From: Nocardia coubleae NBRC 108252
GTDB taxonomy: Bacteria; Actinomycetota; Actinomycetes; Mycobacteriales; Mycobacteriaceae
NCBI RefSeq assembly: GCF_001612805.1
Contig: NZ_BDBD01000011.1
Coordinates: 1,116,001 to 1,180,000, forward strand
Direction of reading: 5' to 3'
DNA: 64,000 bases
A program made the translations under genes and the position numbers. Under the pieces are notes generated by a model, which was not told the DNA's origin, did not search any database, and saw only the letters and a program-made list of their open reading frames with translations. Position 1 is the first letter of the stretch, and each line of letters begins with the position of its first letter. Positions 9,758 through 20,485 of the stretch are shown one piece after another.

Positions 9758-11365
9758 TCAGTCGCGCGGTGGTTGCAGGTCGTAGGTGGTGCCGGGGTTC
9801 TCGGCGGCGCGTGCCTTCAGCGCGGGTTTGGACACCCGCTCGGACGGGGTGCGCGGGAAGTCGGCGACGAATTCCACGTAGCGCGGAAGTTTGAAGCGCG
9901 CCAATTGGTTTCGTGCGTCGTCGAGGATGCGCTGCGCGGTCTCGCGGCTCTCCGCGACACCGGGCGCCAGCTGCACGAAGGCCTTGACCTCCTCGCCGAA
10001 CAACTCGTCCGGTACCCCGACGACGGCGGTGGCGACAACGCTGTCGTCGCGTTCGAGCACGCGTTCGACCTCGGCGCTGGCGATGTTCTCCCCGCCCCGG
10101 CGCACCATGTCCTTGAGCCGGCCGACCAGGCGGTAGCTGCCTTCCTCGCGGACCGCGACATCGCCCGTGTGCAACCAGCCGTCACGCAGTACCTGGGCGG
10201 TGTCCTCGGGCCGGTTCCAGTAACCGAGCATCATCGGTTTGCCGGAGGTGACGAGTTCGCCGGATTCGCCCTCGCCGACTTCGCGGCCCTGGGGGTCGAT
10301 CACCCGGACCTGCTTGGTCGGCACCGGCCGGCCGAGCCGCCCGCTGCCGACGTCCTCGGTGGATTCGGGCAGGCTGACCAGGTCGACGCCGCTCTCGGTC
10401 ATCCCGAAGATCTCCCGCCACGGCGCGCCCCACCGCTGTTCGAGCTCGGCGTGCAAAGCGGCGGGAACCCCCGAGCACAGCACGATGCGCAGGTCGTTGT
10501 CGCGGTCCTGCGGGGTCGGCGCCTGCTTGTACAGCAGTGTCGGCATCGAACCGAGGACGTAGCAGAAGGTGGCCCGATGCTTGCGGACGTCGGCCATGAA
10601 GCCCGACGCGGAGAACCGGGGAAGCACCACCAGCGGCGCACCGATCGTCAGGCACAGTGCGGTGTTCCACTGCGGGTCCATGTAGGAGAACGGTTGTGAG
10701 GTGAGCGCCACGTCGTCGGGGCCGAGGTCGGTCGCGTTCGCGCAGACCCAGCCCAGCCGGGTCCAGTAGTCGTGGGTGAGCATGCACGCCTTGGGGAACC
10801 CGGTCGTGCCCGAGGTGTATTGGAGGTTGGCGAGCGTCTCGCCGGTGATGTCGAGTACCGGACGGCCCGCCGGGAGGTGCGCGAGTTCGCCGACCGCGGA
10901 AACGTCGATGATGCGGACGTCGGCCAGGTCGTCGGCGCCGGTGCGGACCTCTTCGACCAGGGCCCGATGCTCGGCGTCGGTGAAGATCAGCCGTGCGCCC
11001 GAATCGCGGAGCACGAATTCCAGGTCCGCGCGTTGATACGACGAGTTCACCGGGACCGTGACACCGCCCGCGCCGAGGATCGACAGCCAGGCCACCGGCC
11101 ACTCGACGACGTTGGGGAGCATGATCGCCACCCGGTCGCCGGGGCGGACGCCGTCCTCGGCGACCAGTCGCCGCGCCAGGCGCGATGTCCAGTCGTCGAT
11201 CTCGCCGAACGTCCACGTGCCCGCCGTGAAGCGGAGGAACTCACGCTCGGGCGAGCGCGCGGCCTGGTCCGCCAGGAGATCGACGAGGGTGTCGATGGGC
11301 GGGTCCATGGCCAGGCGAGCGAGCGTGATCTCACGTTCGGGATGGACCGATTCGACTCGGGTCAT
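9758..11365 (-). CDS. Acyl-CoA synthetase (ANL superfamily), first gene of the region A operon
   Basis: 535 aa. It shows the P-loop YTSGTTGFPK, the FGMTES A5 motif, the hinge segment RLKDMVRRGGENI and the C-terminal catalytic Lys in ERVSKPAL. It activates a carboxylate as acyl-AMP and acyl-CoA. The ATG at 11365 is chosen because GAGGA precedes it; the open frame continues upstream to 11497 through the leader. It is the promoter-proximal gene of a seven-gene string (ligase, crotonase, ADH, ALDH, BVMO, hotdog, FAD oxidase) with overlaps or gaps of up to about 30 bp. A leader of about 155 nt precedes it. Confidence 0.9.
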   Translation of the reverse strand: MTRVESVHPEREITLARLAMDPPIDTLVDLLADQAARSPEREFLRFTAGTWTFGEIDDWTSRLARRLVAEDGVRPGDRVAIMLPNVVEWPVAWLSILGAGGVTVPVNSSYQRADLEFVLRDSGARLIFTDAEHRALVEEVRTGADDLADVRIIDVSAVGELAHLPAGRPVLDITGETLANLQYTSGTTGFPKACMLTHDYWTRLGWVCANATDLGPDDVALTSQPFSYMDPQWNTALCLTIGAPLVVLPRFSASGFMADVRKHRATFCYVLGSMPTLLYKQAPTPQDRDNDLRIVLCSGVPAALHAELEQRWGAPWREIFGMTESGVDLVSLPESTEDVGSGRLGRPVPTKQVRVIDPQGREVGEGESGELVTSGKPMMLGYWNRPEDTAQVLRDGWLHTGDVAVREEGSYRLVGRLKDMVRRGGENIASAEVERVLERDDSVVATAVVGVPDELFGEEVKAFVQLAPGVAESRETAQRILDDARNQLARFKLPRYVEFVADFPRTPSERVSKPALKARAAENPGTTYDLQPPRD

Positions 11366-11519
11366 GTCGTCCTCTTCGCGGTTGGCAGGTGATAGGTCGT
11401 CGGTCGACCTGCAGCCGGCCGGGTTTGCGGCCGAGCGCGGCGGGCGCGCCGTCACGGGTGTTTTCGATGGGCCTGGATCGCCGGTGGGTATGGCCACTGG
11501 TCGGTGGGAATGTGAGGCC

Positions 11520-11565
11520 TGCCATAACGGTAGCCGGAGTGGGTCATTTGATCAAGGCGTATGAC
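11520..11565 (-). promoter_or_regulatory. Promoter with 23-bp element (copy 2) for the region A operon
   Basis: On the minus strand, the 23-bp element (11565-11543) covers a -35 TTGATC (11555-11550). A 17-bp spacer leads to a -10 TACCGT (11532-11527), with a start near 11520. About 52 of 63 bases match 1340-1402 without gaps, and the match extends about 17 bases past the predicted start site. The 310-bp gap between divergent starts (11366-11675) holds this promoter and the TetR promoter and nothing else I can support. Confidence 0.7.
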
Positions 11566-11631
11566 CATCTTTTCTTCGCGACAGGCGCGGTCACACGTGA
11601 GCGATGCGCTGTCGTACTGGTAATGTCGAAG

Positions 11632-11659
11632 TTGACTTGATCAATCGTTCAGATATGAA
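11632..11659 (+). promoter_or_regulatory. Promoter of the TetR gene
   Basis: A -35 TTGACT (11632-11637) and -10 TATGAA (11654-11659) are separated by 16 bp, with a TTGATCAA palindrome at 11637-11644. The box lies close to the ATG at 11676, with the ribosome site in between. Confidence 0.45.
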
Positions 11660-11675
11660 TCGACAGGAGTTACGC

Positions 11676-12353
11676 ATGGCTCGCATTCCCGCCGCCGAAC
11701 GCCGCGCCGATCTGGTGGCCGCGGCCGTGCGCGTGATCGCCGCCCACGGGGTAGACGGAGCCACGACGCGCCGCATCGCGGAAGAGGCGAGCGCTCCCCT
11801 GGCCACCCTGCACTACTGCTTCGCCACCAAAGAGGTGCTGTTCGCAGCGGTGTTCGAGTACCTCGCCAACGAGTACCGCGACGTGCTGCACCGCAGCGAC
11901 GTCCACAGCGACACGCAGAACACGGCTCGCGGGCTGTTGCGCGGCGTACTCGAGTGGTATCTGGCGAACCCGGATTTCGGGGCGACCATCCTCGAGCTGA
12001 TCAGCTGGGGTCAACGGGAGGGCGAGCAGGCCGAGGTCGTGTATGCCAAAGCCTTCTCGACCATGCACTCGATCCTCGAGGGCACCACCGTCGCGCCCGG
12101 CCGACCGGTCGACGCGGGCACGATCGACAAGCTGATCTACGTGGTGTCCGCGCTGTCCGACGGCTTCGCCCTCAATTGGCTGGTCTTCACCGACGAGAAC
12201 GCGGCGCAGGCCCAGATGGCACTCACCCTCGGCGTGCTCGACGCCTGGATGGCGGTGAACCTGGGCGAGCCCGCCGCCCCCGCGGCCGAGCCGGTGGTCC
12301 ATGAACCCGAGCCCGACATGCGCTCGCTGGTGTCGTGGGTTCGCATGGGCTGA
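11676..12353 (+). CDS. TetR/AcrR-family regulator, likely local regulator of region A
   Basis: 225 aa. The N-terminal helix-turn-helix reads TTRRIAEEASAPLATLHYCFATKE (residues about 25-48), followed by a helical ligand domain and a proline-rich tail. The ATG at 11676 is chosen for the CAGGAG six bases before it; the open frame reaches back to 11604 but runs through the promoter. It is divergent from the seven-gene operon, with the copy-2 23-bp element between them. That makes it the first candidate to bind that element, but no direct evidence exists. Confidence 0.85.
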   Translation: MARIPAAERRADLVAAAVRVIAAHGVDGATTRRIAEEASAPLATLHYCFATKEVLFAAVFEYLANEYRDVLHRSDVHSDTQNTARGLLRGVLEWYLANPDFGATILELISWGQREGEQAEVVYAKAFSTMHSILEGTTVAPGRPVDAGTIDKLIYVVSALSDGFALNWLVFTDENAAQAQMALTLGVLDAWMAVNLGEPAAPAAEPVVHEPEPDMRSLVSWVRMG

Positions 12354-12374
12354 CCCGAGACGAAGTACACGCCG

Positions 12375-12407
12375 CTGTGGCCGCCACCGACGAGGTGGCG
12401 GCCACAG
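12375..12407. terminator. Perfect 14-bp-stem bidirectional terminator
   Basis: CTGTGGCCGCCACC and GGTGGCGGCCACAG form a perfect stem over a five-base loop, between the TetR gene (+) and the PuuD-like gene (-). A T-rich run follows on the plus side. Confidence 0.75.
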
Positions 12408-12417
12408 TCGTCGTTGT

Positions 12418-13182
12418 TCAGCGCTGCTCGGCGGCCGCTTCGACCAGCCAGCGCAGGGCGCCGTCGTCGGTGACCATCCACTCGGGATGCCATTGCACGC
12501 CGAGCACCGGGGCGCCGGGCAGCTCGATGGCCTCGGCGACGCCGTCCTCGGTGCGGCCGGTGACGACCAGCCCGTCACCGCACGCGTCGACCGCCTGGTG
12601 GTGCCACGAATTGGTGACGAGCCGATCGCCGAACACCTTCTGCGCCACCGTTCCCGGGTCGAAGGTGACGACGTGCCCGGGGTCGCCGTCCGAGAGCGGA
12701 CCGGCCGCCGCCAGGTGCTCGATCGGCCCGGGCGGCAGGTCGGCGATCAGCGTGCCACCGAGGGTCACGTTGAGCACCTGCATGCCGCGACACACGCCGA
12801 GCAGCGGGATCTGCCGTTCGATCGCGACCGTGGTGAGCTCGGTCTCGAAGCGGTCGCGGTCGGGATCGTGCACCGACGGGTTGTCGACCGCGTCGATCTC
12901 ACCGACCACCGACTCGTCGCCACCCCACCAGCGCGGGTGCACATCCTGACCGCCCGTGATCACCACACCCGACAGCCAGTCGCCGAGCGCGGCCGGATCG
13001 GCGTCGTAGGGCAGCATCACCGGCACGCCACCCGCGCGGGTGATCCGTTCCGCGAAATCGGCGAAGAAGGCGTCGGTGAGCCGTCGGCTGTAGCCCGGAT
13101 GACTGCCGCTGATCAGGCCCATCCTGAACCGTCGTCCGGTGAGCCCGATCAGCGGTTTCACCGGGGTCGAGCGCGCGGTCAC
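12418..13182 (-). CDS. Class I glutamine amidotransferase-like hydrolase, PuuD-like
   Basis: 254 aa. The nucleophile Cys131 sits in LLGVCRGMQVLN and the catalytic His in GVQWHPEW, with an early TGGQDVHP loop: the layout of gamma-glutamyl-GABA hydrolase (PuuD) rather than a synthase-associated amidotransferase. It would remove the glutamyl group from a gamma-glutamylated acid. The start is taken as the GTG at 13182, whose GTGA overlaps the stop of the GS-like gene; the open frame extends to 13263 but without support. With the upstream GS-like ligase it makes a gamma-glutamylation and deglutamylation pair. Confidence 0.85.
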   Translation of the reverse strand: MTARSTPVKPLIGLTGRRFRMGLISGSHPGYSRRLTDAFFADFAERITRAGGVPVMLPYDADPAALGDWLSGVVITGGQDVHPRWWGGDESVVGEIDAVDNPSVHDPDRDRFETELTTVAIERQIPLLGVCRGMQVLNVTLGGTLIADLPPGPIEHLAAAGPLSDGDPGHVVTFDPGTVAQKVFGDRLVTNSWHHQAVDACGDGLVVTGRTEDGVAEAIELPGAPVLGVQWHPEWMVTDDGALRWLVEAAAEQR

Positions 13183-14534
13183 GGGAACTCGAAGTAGCGC
13201 GTGGATTCCCACTCCGACAGCTCGGCGAACGGATCGCCGCCGGTGGTGTGGAACTGCATCCATTCCCAGCGCCGCGTGCCGACCCAGTAGTCGACGAACT
13301 CGTCGCCGAGCTGCTCACGCAGGATCAGATCGGACTCGAGCGCGTCGGCCGCCTTGGTGATGGTGTCCGGCAGCCGTTCGAGATCCGGTGCGCACCAAGC
13401 CATGTCGCTGATCGGGTCGGCCGGTTCGAGCTTGCCGTCGATCCCGGCGATCACACCGGCCAGAATCGTCGCGACCGCGAGGTACAGGTTGGCGTCGGCA
13501 CCCGGAACGCGGTACTCGAGGCGCGAGTACTTCGGGTGACCACACACCGCGCGCACGGCTGTCGTCTTGTTGGCGATGCCCCACGTCACCGTGGTCGGCG
13601 GCCCGCTCAGGTCGACCAGGCGGCGGAAGGAGGTGATCTGCGGGAGCATCACCGAGGTCGCGCCGCGCATCGTCGCGAGCAGTCCGGCGACCGCGTGCCG
13701 CATGGTGTCCGACGGCCCGTCGGCGGCGTAGAACGCATTGACACCGTCGCGCTGCAACGACAGGTTGACGTGTGAGGCCTGGCCGTAACCGGCGGTCGGT
13801 TTGGCCATGAAGGTGACGGTGTGACCGAGCTCGAAGGCCACCTCACGCATCACCTGCCGGGCGCGAGCCCAGTTGTCGCACACCGAGATCGGGTCGGCGG
13901 GGACGAGATTGAGCTCGACCTGACCGGCCGCGTCCTCATCGCTCCACGCCTCCCACTCGATGCCGATCTCCTCGAGCCGTCGCGCGACCGCCGACATGTA
14001 GTCGACCCAGTCCTTGGACTTGGCCAGGTTGTAGGCGGTGCCCGCGGATCCGCCGAGCGGGGTGAGATCGCGGTACCCCTTCGCGCGTGCCTCGTGCACC
14101 GACTCCTGGAACAGGGTGGCCTCGATCTCGACGGCGATGGTCGCGGTGAAACCGCGGTCGGCGAGCCGATCGACCAGCTTGCGGGCGAGATTGCGCGGAC
14201 AGGTGCCGATCGGGGTGCCGTCGGGCTGCCAGTAGTCACCGATCACCGACTGCACACCGGGCGCCCACTGCACCATGGTCGCCGGGTCGGGCCGGAACTG
14301 CAGGTCGGCGAGATGACCGCGCCAGTCGGGGTAGGCGAACCCGAGCGTCGGCGCGTTGCCGAGGTCGAGACCGAACAGCAGGTCGGCCATCGCGAAACCG
14401 GAGTCCGCGCAGGCGGTGTACTTCGCGGGCGAGACGTTCTTGCCGTGGAACGAGCCGTCGTGATTGGTCGACTCGATCCGGACCGTGTGCACGCCCGGCT
14501 CGAGAACCGTTGCGGTGGTGGCGATTTCAGACAT
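13179..14534 (-). CDS. Glutamine-synthetase-like gamma-glutamylamine ligase
   Basis: 451 aa, the length of GlnA-type GS-like proteins. It has GSFHGKNV in the beta-grasp domain, the metal and substrate segments VEIEATLFQ and VELNLVPADP, GYGQASHVNLSL and the RLEYRVPGADANLYLA block that in true GS binds glutamate and metal. In a cluster with PuuD-like and DAO-type enzymes it is more likely to glutamylate an amine (as PuuA, IpuC or GlnA3/4 do) than ammonia. The ATG at 14534 overlaps the SCP2-like gene by eight bases. No adenylylation site region was assessed. Confidence 0.82.
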   Translation of the reverse strand: MSEIATTATVLEPGVHTVRIESTNHDGSFHGKNVSPAKYTACADSGFAMADLLFGLDLGNAPTLGFAYPDWRGHLADLQFRPDPATMVQWAPGVQSVIGDYWQPDGTPIGTCPRNLARKLVDRLADRGFTATIAVEIEATLFQESVHEARAKGYRDLTPLGGSAGTAYNLAKSKDWVDYMSAVARRLEEIGIEWEAWSDEDAAGQVELNLVPADPISVCDNWARARQVMREVAFELGHTVTFMAKPTAGYGQASHVNLSLQRDGVNAFYAADGPSDTMRHAVAGLLATMRGATSVMLPQITSFRRLVDLSGPPTTVTWGIANKTTAVRAVCGHPKYSRLEYRVPGADANLYLAVATILAGVIAGIDGKLEPADPISDMAWCAPDLERLPDTITKAADALESDLILREQLGDEFVDYWVGTRRWEWMQFHTTGGDPFAELSEWESTRYFEFP

Positions 14535-15189
14535 CGTAACGAACCTTCCAGGAGGCGCCGACCAGTACGGACAGCTGCGAGAGCGTGCCGCGCACGCCGA
14601 CGAGGCCGGTGGACAGAGCGGCGAGCAGATCGACCGCGCCGGTGAAGACGGCGGCCAGCAGGTCCGGCGGGCCCGCGATGACGTAGTGGGTCTCCCCCTC
14701 ACCCGCGACGACCTGCTCCACGCCGTCGGGTCCTTCGATGACGGCGACGAGCATGTCGGGGATGCCGGGTACCGAGCGGGCCTTCTCCCAGAAGCTCAGC
14801 GCGGCGGTCTTCCAGTCCGGCAGCGGCGGCGACAGCAGGGCGACCGCGGCGGCCGCGAACTCCGCCGAGCCGACGGGCTCGCCCACCGGGGCGAAGAACT
14901 GGTTCAGATCGACGGTCGCGTCGAGGTCGGGCTCGACGAACACACCGCCCGACACCGCGATCGCGCCGTCGGCGAGGGTGATCGTGGCCGCCTGCGGTGT
15001 GTCGTGGGAACGGATCGCGATCGTGCCGGTGAGTCCGGCGGGCAGCAGCGAGCTGTCGGCGCGGAGGGAATCGGCGATGGTCCGGGCGATCAGCCGGACG
15101 ATCGGACTTGCGTCGTCCTCGATCCGGATGTCGACCCCGGCGACCGCCTCGGCCCCGCGCGTCGCGGGACCGATCGTCGTTTCGGTCAT
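14527..15189 (-). CDS. SCP2-like lipid-binding protein
   Basis: 220 aa with no signal peptide. Two similar segments are visible: residues around 65-100 (IAIRSH...ITLADGAIAVSGG, DATVDLN) and around 160-220 (THYVIAGPPDLLAAVFTG, then a GVRGTLSQLSVL turn). The second is the sterol-carrier-protein-2 pattern of a strand, an acidic turn and an LLALLSG-type helix. Such proteins bind acyl-CoAs or sterols. It is the first gene of the GS-like/PuuD-like operon, divergent from the esterase, 80 bp from the copy-4 element. The function in this pathway is unknown. Confidence 0.55.
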   Translation of the reverse strand: MTETTIGPATRGAEAVAGVDIRIEDDASPIVRLIARTIADSLRADSSLLPAGLTGTIAIRSHDTPQAATITLADGAIAVSGGVFVEPDLDATVDLNQFFAPVGEPVGSAEFAAAAVALLSPPLPDWKTAALSFWEKARSVPGIPDMLVAVIEGPDGVEQVVAGEGETHYVIAGPPDLLAAVFTGAVDLLAALSTGLVGVRGTLSQLSVLVGASWKVRYDV

Positions 15190-15269
15190 CTTGTTGTCCT
15201 TTCGATGCGACGAGATCGCGTGCGCGGTACACCGTCGACAGCGGATCCCAAATGGAACGTGAACTTCTA

Positions 15270-15298
15270 GTCAAATGTCTGGGTCACGTGACTATGAT
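15270..15298 (+). promoter_or_regulatory. Promoter with 23-bp element (copy 4) before the esterase gene
   Basis: The element (15270-15292) is followed at once by -10 TATGAT (15293-15298), exactly as at 2414-2442. It also lies between the esterase and the divergent SCP2-like/GS-like operon, and may control both. Confidence 0.65.
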
Positions 15299-15344
15299 GG
15301 TGAGGCACAGATCACTTCTTGTCAACGACGAGCGAGGATTTCCC

Positions 15345-16307
15345 ATGAACGACGACACTCCCGCGAGCTGGAAACTGCTCGATGACCAGGCGACGGCCGT
15401 AGCGACCATGATCAGCCGGATCTTGGCGAAACCCCTCCACGAACTGGGTCCGGAGCAAGCTCGCGCGCTGGTGAACTCGGCACCGTCGGCCGAGCCGATC
15501 ACCCCGCTCGACCATGTGGCACAACTGACCGTGCCGACCCGAACCGGCACCATCGCGGCGCGCCTCTACCGCGCGAACGCGACGACCACGACTGCCGCAC
15601 CCACCCTGGTCTACCTGCACGGCGGCGGTTTCGTCCTCGGCACCCTCGACGGCGCCGACGAGCTGTGCCGGGCCATCGCGGACAAATCGGGGTGGACAGT
15701 TGTGTCACTCGAGTACCGCCTGGCGCCGGAGAACCCCTACCCGGCGGCGCTGCACGACTGTGTCGACGCCTACGCCTGGCTGCGCCGATCGGCCGCCGAC
15801 CTGGGCATCGACCCGGATCGGATGGCGATCGGCGGCGATTCCGCCGGGGGGAATCTCGCTGTCGCCCTGTGCCTTCACCGCCGCGAGAACGGCAGCGACC
15901 TGCCCGTCGCGCAGGTGCTCGCCTACCCCGCCGTCGACGACACGTTCACCAGGCCGTCGTGGTCGGAGTTCGCCGACGCACCGCTGCTCGGCGCCGCGGA
16001 AGGACGCTGGTTCTGGGAGCAGTACGTCGGGGCCGGACATCCCGGCGGCGATCCCCTGGCGGCGCCGATGCGGGCGGAATCGTTGCGGGACCTGCCGCCC
16101 GCGCTGGTCATCACGGCCGAGGTCGACCCGATCCGCGATGACGCCGAGGCGTACGCACGACGCTTGCGGGACGAGGGCGTGCCGGTGTCGTCGACCAGAT
16201 ACACCGGGGTCTTCCACGGCTTCTTCACCGAGGTCGGGGTGTTCCCGCAGACCGAGCAGGCGATCGACGAGGTCTGCGGGTACCTGCGCGATCTCGCGTC
16301 CCCGTAA
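15345..16307 (+). CDS. HSL-family esterase (alpha/beta hydrolase)
   Basis: 320 aa. It has the oxyanion motif HGGG (from His92), nucleophile Ser166 in GDSAGG, an EVDPIRDD acid loop and a late VFHGF histidine, so the catalytic triad is complete for the hormone-sensitive-lipase family. Members hydrolyse short and medium esters and lactones; here it could open the ester made by the BVMO. The ATG at 15345 is chosen (GAGGA just upstream); the frame continues back through the promoter. It shares its control element with the MaoC gene. Confidence 0.88.
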   Translation: MNDDTPASWKLLDDQATAVATMISRILAKPLHELGPEQARALVNSAPSAEPITPLDHVAQLTVPTRTGTIAARLYRANATTTTAAPTLVYLHGGGFVLGTLDGADELCRAIADKSGWTVVSLEYRLAPENPYPAALHDCVDAYAWLRRSAADLGIDPDRMAIGGDSAGGNLAVALCLHRRENGSDLPVAQVLAYPAVDDTFTRPSWSEFADAPLLGAAEGRWFWEQYVGAGHPGGDPLAAPMRAESLRDLPPALVITAEVDPIRDDAEAYARRLRDEGVPVSSTRYTGVFHGFFTEVGVFPQTEQAIDEVCGYLRDLASP

Positions 16308-16341
16308 CTCGGATCTCGACGGTTGACCGGATCCGTCGCCG

Positions 16342-16364
16342 GTCATGTGACATGGTCAGTTGAT
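16342..16364. promoter_or_regulatory. Degenerate fifth copy of the 23-bp element
   Basis: Read on the minus strand, it starts ATCA and ends CATGAC with the same total length, and keeps the TCAC-RTGAC half well. It lies in the 116-bp gap between two convergent genes (esterase and pntB), so it serves no obvious promoter. The rest of this gap shows nothing I can name. Confidence 0.4.
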
Positions 16365-16423
16365 CATGATGAGCCTGTCGGTCCGGTGGCGCTGGAGATG
16401 CGCCGCCGTACCGAGGCTTCGAG

Positions 16424-17845
<1,422 letters not shown>

Positions 17846-17873
17846 GAGAATTCGCTCCGGGGTCGGGCGCAGC

Positions 17874-19397
17874 TCAGCTGCGGGAGAACATGGCGAGCAT
17901 GCGGCGGGTCACCGCGAAGCCACCGAAGATGTTGATGCTCGCCAGCAGGATCGCCGCGCACGACAGGCCGGTGATCCACGCATCGCCGTGCCCGATCTGC
18001 AGCAGCGCGCCGACCACGATGATCCCGGAGATCGCGTTGGTCACCGACATCAACGGGGTGTGCAGCGCGTGATGGACATGGCCGATCACGTAGTAGCCGA
18101 TCACGATCGCGAGCGCGAAGACCGTCAGATGGCCCTGGAGCGCGGGTGGTGAGATCGCGATCAGCCCGAACACCGCGGCCGCGGCGATCAGTACCAGCCC
18201 GATGCGGCGCGCGGCGGACAGGGGCTCCTTCGCCGCGGCCGGTTCCGGCGGTTCGACGGGTTCGGCCGCCGGTTTCGCCGAGACGGCGACCGGGGGCGGC
18301 GGCCAGGTGATTTCGCCGCCGCGCACGACGGTGATGGATCGCTGGACGACATCGTCGAAGTCCAGGACCAGCCTGCCGTCCTTGCCCGGGGTCATCAGCT
18401 CGATCAGGTTCGCCACGTTCGTGCCGTAGAGCTGGGAGGCCTGCGTGGGCAGGCGACCGGCGAGGTCGGTGTAACCGATGATGGTGACGCCGTTGTCGGT
18501 GACGATCGCCCGGTCGGTGACGGTGCCCTCGACATTGCCACCGTTCTGCGCGGCCATGTCGACGATGACACTGCCGGGCTTCATCGAGGCCACCATCTCG
18601 GCGGTGATGATGCGCGGCGCCGGGCGCCCGGGGATCAGCGCGGTGGTGATGATGATGTCGACGTCGGCGCACTGCTCGGCGTACAGCTGAGCCTCGCGCG
18701 CCCGGTAGTCGTCGCCCATCTCCTTGGCGTACCCGGTGGCCGACACCTCCGCCTCGGCGGAGTCAATCGAAAGGTATTCGCCGCCAAGGGATTTCACCTG
18801 GTCGGCGACTTCCGGGCGCGGGTCGGTTGCCCGCACGACCGCACCGAGACTGCCCGCGGCACCGATGGCGGCCAACCCGGCCACCCCGGCACCGACGACC
18901 AGCACCTTGGCGGGTGGCACCTTGCCCGCGGCGGTGACCTGGCCGGTGAAGAACCGGCCGAACGCGTGGGCGGCCTCCACGACCGCGCGATAGCCCGCGA
19001 TATTCGCCATCGACGACAGCACGTCCAGCGACTGGGCCCGCGAGATCCGCGGCACGGCATCCATCGCCAAGGCGGTGAGCGGCCGCTTGCCGAGCTCGGT
19101 GACCACGTCGGGGTCGTTCAGCACCCCGAGCAGACTGATGACGGTGGTGCCGGGGTTCAGGTCGGCGAGCTGGTAGGTGGCGGGGGCATTGACGCCGAGC
19201 ACGATGTCGGCGGCGCGAGCGTCGCCGATCGTGGCACCCGCCTCGACGTAGGCGTCGTCGGAGAACGACGCGAGGGTGCCCGCGCCCGGGTCGACCACCA
19301 CCTCGTAGCCGAGCCGGACGAGCCGGGTGACCGTCGCCGGAGTGGCGGCCACCCGGGTCTCGCGTGGGCGTGCTTCGCGCAGGACACCGATGATCAT
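17874..19397 (-). CDS. pntA: NAD(P) transhydrogenase, fused alpha subunit
   Basis: 507 aa. The N-terminal NAD-binding domain (alanine-dehydrogenase-like, with [17 protein letters not shown] and [22 protein letters not shown]) is followed by an Ala/Pro-rich linker near residue 390 and then four membrane helices. In other actinobacteria these two parts are often separate (PntAA, PntAB). Here they are one chain, as in E. coli PntA. Its start overlaps the stop of the preceding acyl-CoA dehydrogenase by four bases, so it is translationally coupled to beta-oxidation genes. Confidence 0.93.
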   Translation of the reverse strand: MIIGVLREARPRETRVAATPATVTRLVRLGYEVVVDPGAGTLASFSDDAYVEAGATIGDARAADIVLGVNAPATYQLADLNPGTTVISLLGVLNDPDVVTELGKRPLTALAMDAVPRISRAQSLDVLSSMANIAGYRAVVEAAHAFGRFFTGQVTAAGKVPPAKVLVVGAGVAGLAAIGAAGSLGAVVRATDPRPEVADQVKSLGGEYLSIDSAEAEVSATGYAKEMGDDYRAREAQLYAEQCADVDIIITTALIPGRPAPRIITAEMVASMKPGSVIVDMAAQNGGNVEGTVTDRAIVTDNGVTIIGYTDLAGRLPTQASQLYGTNVANLIELMTPGKDGRLVLDFDDVVQRSITVVRGGEITWPPPPVAVSAKPAAEPVEPPEPAAAKEPLSAARRIGLVLIAAAAVFGLIAISPPALQGHLTVFALAIVIGYYVIGHVHHALHTPLMSVTNAISGIIVVGALLQIGHGDAWITGLSCAAILLASINIFGGFAVTRRMLAMFSRS

Positions 19398-20485
19398 GGT
19401 CGGGGCACCTCGACCAGCTCGGCCAGCCGCACCCGGTGTGCCCCGGCGGTACCGAAGGCGAGCTGGTCGGCCTTGGCGCGCTTGAGGTACAGATGGGCCG
19501 GATGCTCCCAGGTCATGCCCATGCCGCCGTGCAGCTGCACCGCCTCCTCACCGGCGTGGACCGCGAGGTCGCTGCAGAACGCCTGGGCCACCGAGGCCGC
19601 GACGGGCGCGTCGGTGTCGTCGGTGGCGAGCGTGGCGGCCGCATAGCGGGCAGCGGCGTTGCCGGATTCGACCGCGGTGTAGAGGTCGGCCAGCCGGTGT
19701 TTGATCGCCTGGAATCCGCCGACCACGCGGCCGAACTGGCGACGTTCCCGCAGGTACGCCACGGTCTCGTCGAGGCACCACCGCGCCACGCCGTACTGCT
19801 CGGAGGCGAGCAGGGCGGTGCCCGCGGCGAGCGCCCGGCGCACCGCCGCCTCGCCGTCGGCGACCACGAGTTCGCCTGCGGCGCCGTCGAACTCGAGGTC
19901 GGCGAGCTGGCGGGTCATGTCGAGGGAGACGACCGCGGTGAGTCGCGCGTCGGCGGTCGAAACCGCGTACAGCGCGATACCTTCGGGCCCGGTGGCCGGG
20001 ACAAGCAGCACGTCGGCCTCGAGCGCACCGGCGACACTGGTGACAGTGCCTGTCAGCCGTCCGTCGTCGGCCGACACGGTGGGCAGCGCGCCGTGAGCGG
20101 CAGTCGTCAGCGGCACGGCCAGTGCGGCCGTGCGCTCCCCCGCCGCGAGCTGACCGAGCAGTGCCGAACCGGAGCCGAGCAGTGCGGCCGTCGCGACCAC
20201 GGCACTGGTCAGGAAGGGCACCGGGGCGACGAAACGCCCGAGCTCCTCGAGCACCACCGCCGCCTCACGAGCCGAGGCACCCGCGCCCCCGTCCGCTTCG
20301 GGAACGAGCAGCCCGGCCAGGCCGAGGTCGACGGCGATGTTCTTCCACAGGCCCGCGACCAGCGCACGGTCGCCGTCGTAGAGGGCGGTGACCGCGCCGG
20401 GTTCGCAATGCGCGGTCAGCACCGAGCGCACCACGGCGCGCAGGTCGTCCTCGACTTCGGTGTAGAGCAGATCAACGTCGGTCAT
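19394..20485 (-). CDS. Acyl-CoA dehydrogenase, probably a partner subunit lacking the usual base
   Basis: 363 aa. The fold is clear from the [12 protein letters not shown] and [14 protein letters not shown] segments, YLRERRQFG and [21 protein letters not shown]. The segment that normally holds the catalytic Glu (xEGTxxI) reads LAFGTAGAH, with no Glu. This and the shortened middle domain match the second subunit of heterotetrameric actinobacterial dehydrogenases. The ATG at 20485 overlaps the stop of the next dehydrogenase, its likely partner. A longer open frame upstream (to 21007) is a shadow. Confidence 0.85.
   Translation of the reverse strand: MTDVDLLYTEVEDDLRAVVRSVLTAHCEPGAVTALYDGDRALVAGLWKNIAVDLGLAGLLVPEADGGAGASAREAAVVLEELGRFVAPVPFLTSAVVATAALLGSGSALLGQLAAGERTAALAVPLTTAAHGALPTVSADDGRLTGTVTSVAGALEADVLLVPATGPEGIALYAVSTADARLTAVVSLDMTRQLADLEFDGAAGELVVADGEAAVRRALAAGTALLASEQYGVARWCLDETVAYLRERRQFGRVVGGFQAIKHRLADLYTAVESGNAAARYAAATLATDDTDAPVAASVAQAFCSDLAVHAGEEAVQLHGGMGMTWEHPAHLYLKRAKADQLAFGTAGAHRVRLAELVEVPRP

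Noticed and set aside
11331..11525. 64-codon leader peptide before the CoA ligase, with an N-terminus (MAGLTF) like the in-frame upstream extension at 1362 (MTGITF)
   Set aside because: The similarity comes from the duplicated promoter/leader. The ATG lies at the predicted start site without a ribosome site, and the reading frames diverge after about seven codons.
19966..20005. Possible frameshift in the short-domain acyl-CoA dehydrogenase
   Set aside because: The frame is continuous and the length fits partner subunits of heteromeric dehydrogenases; no break is needed.
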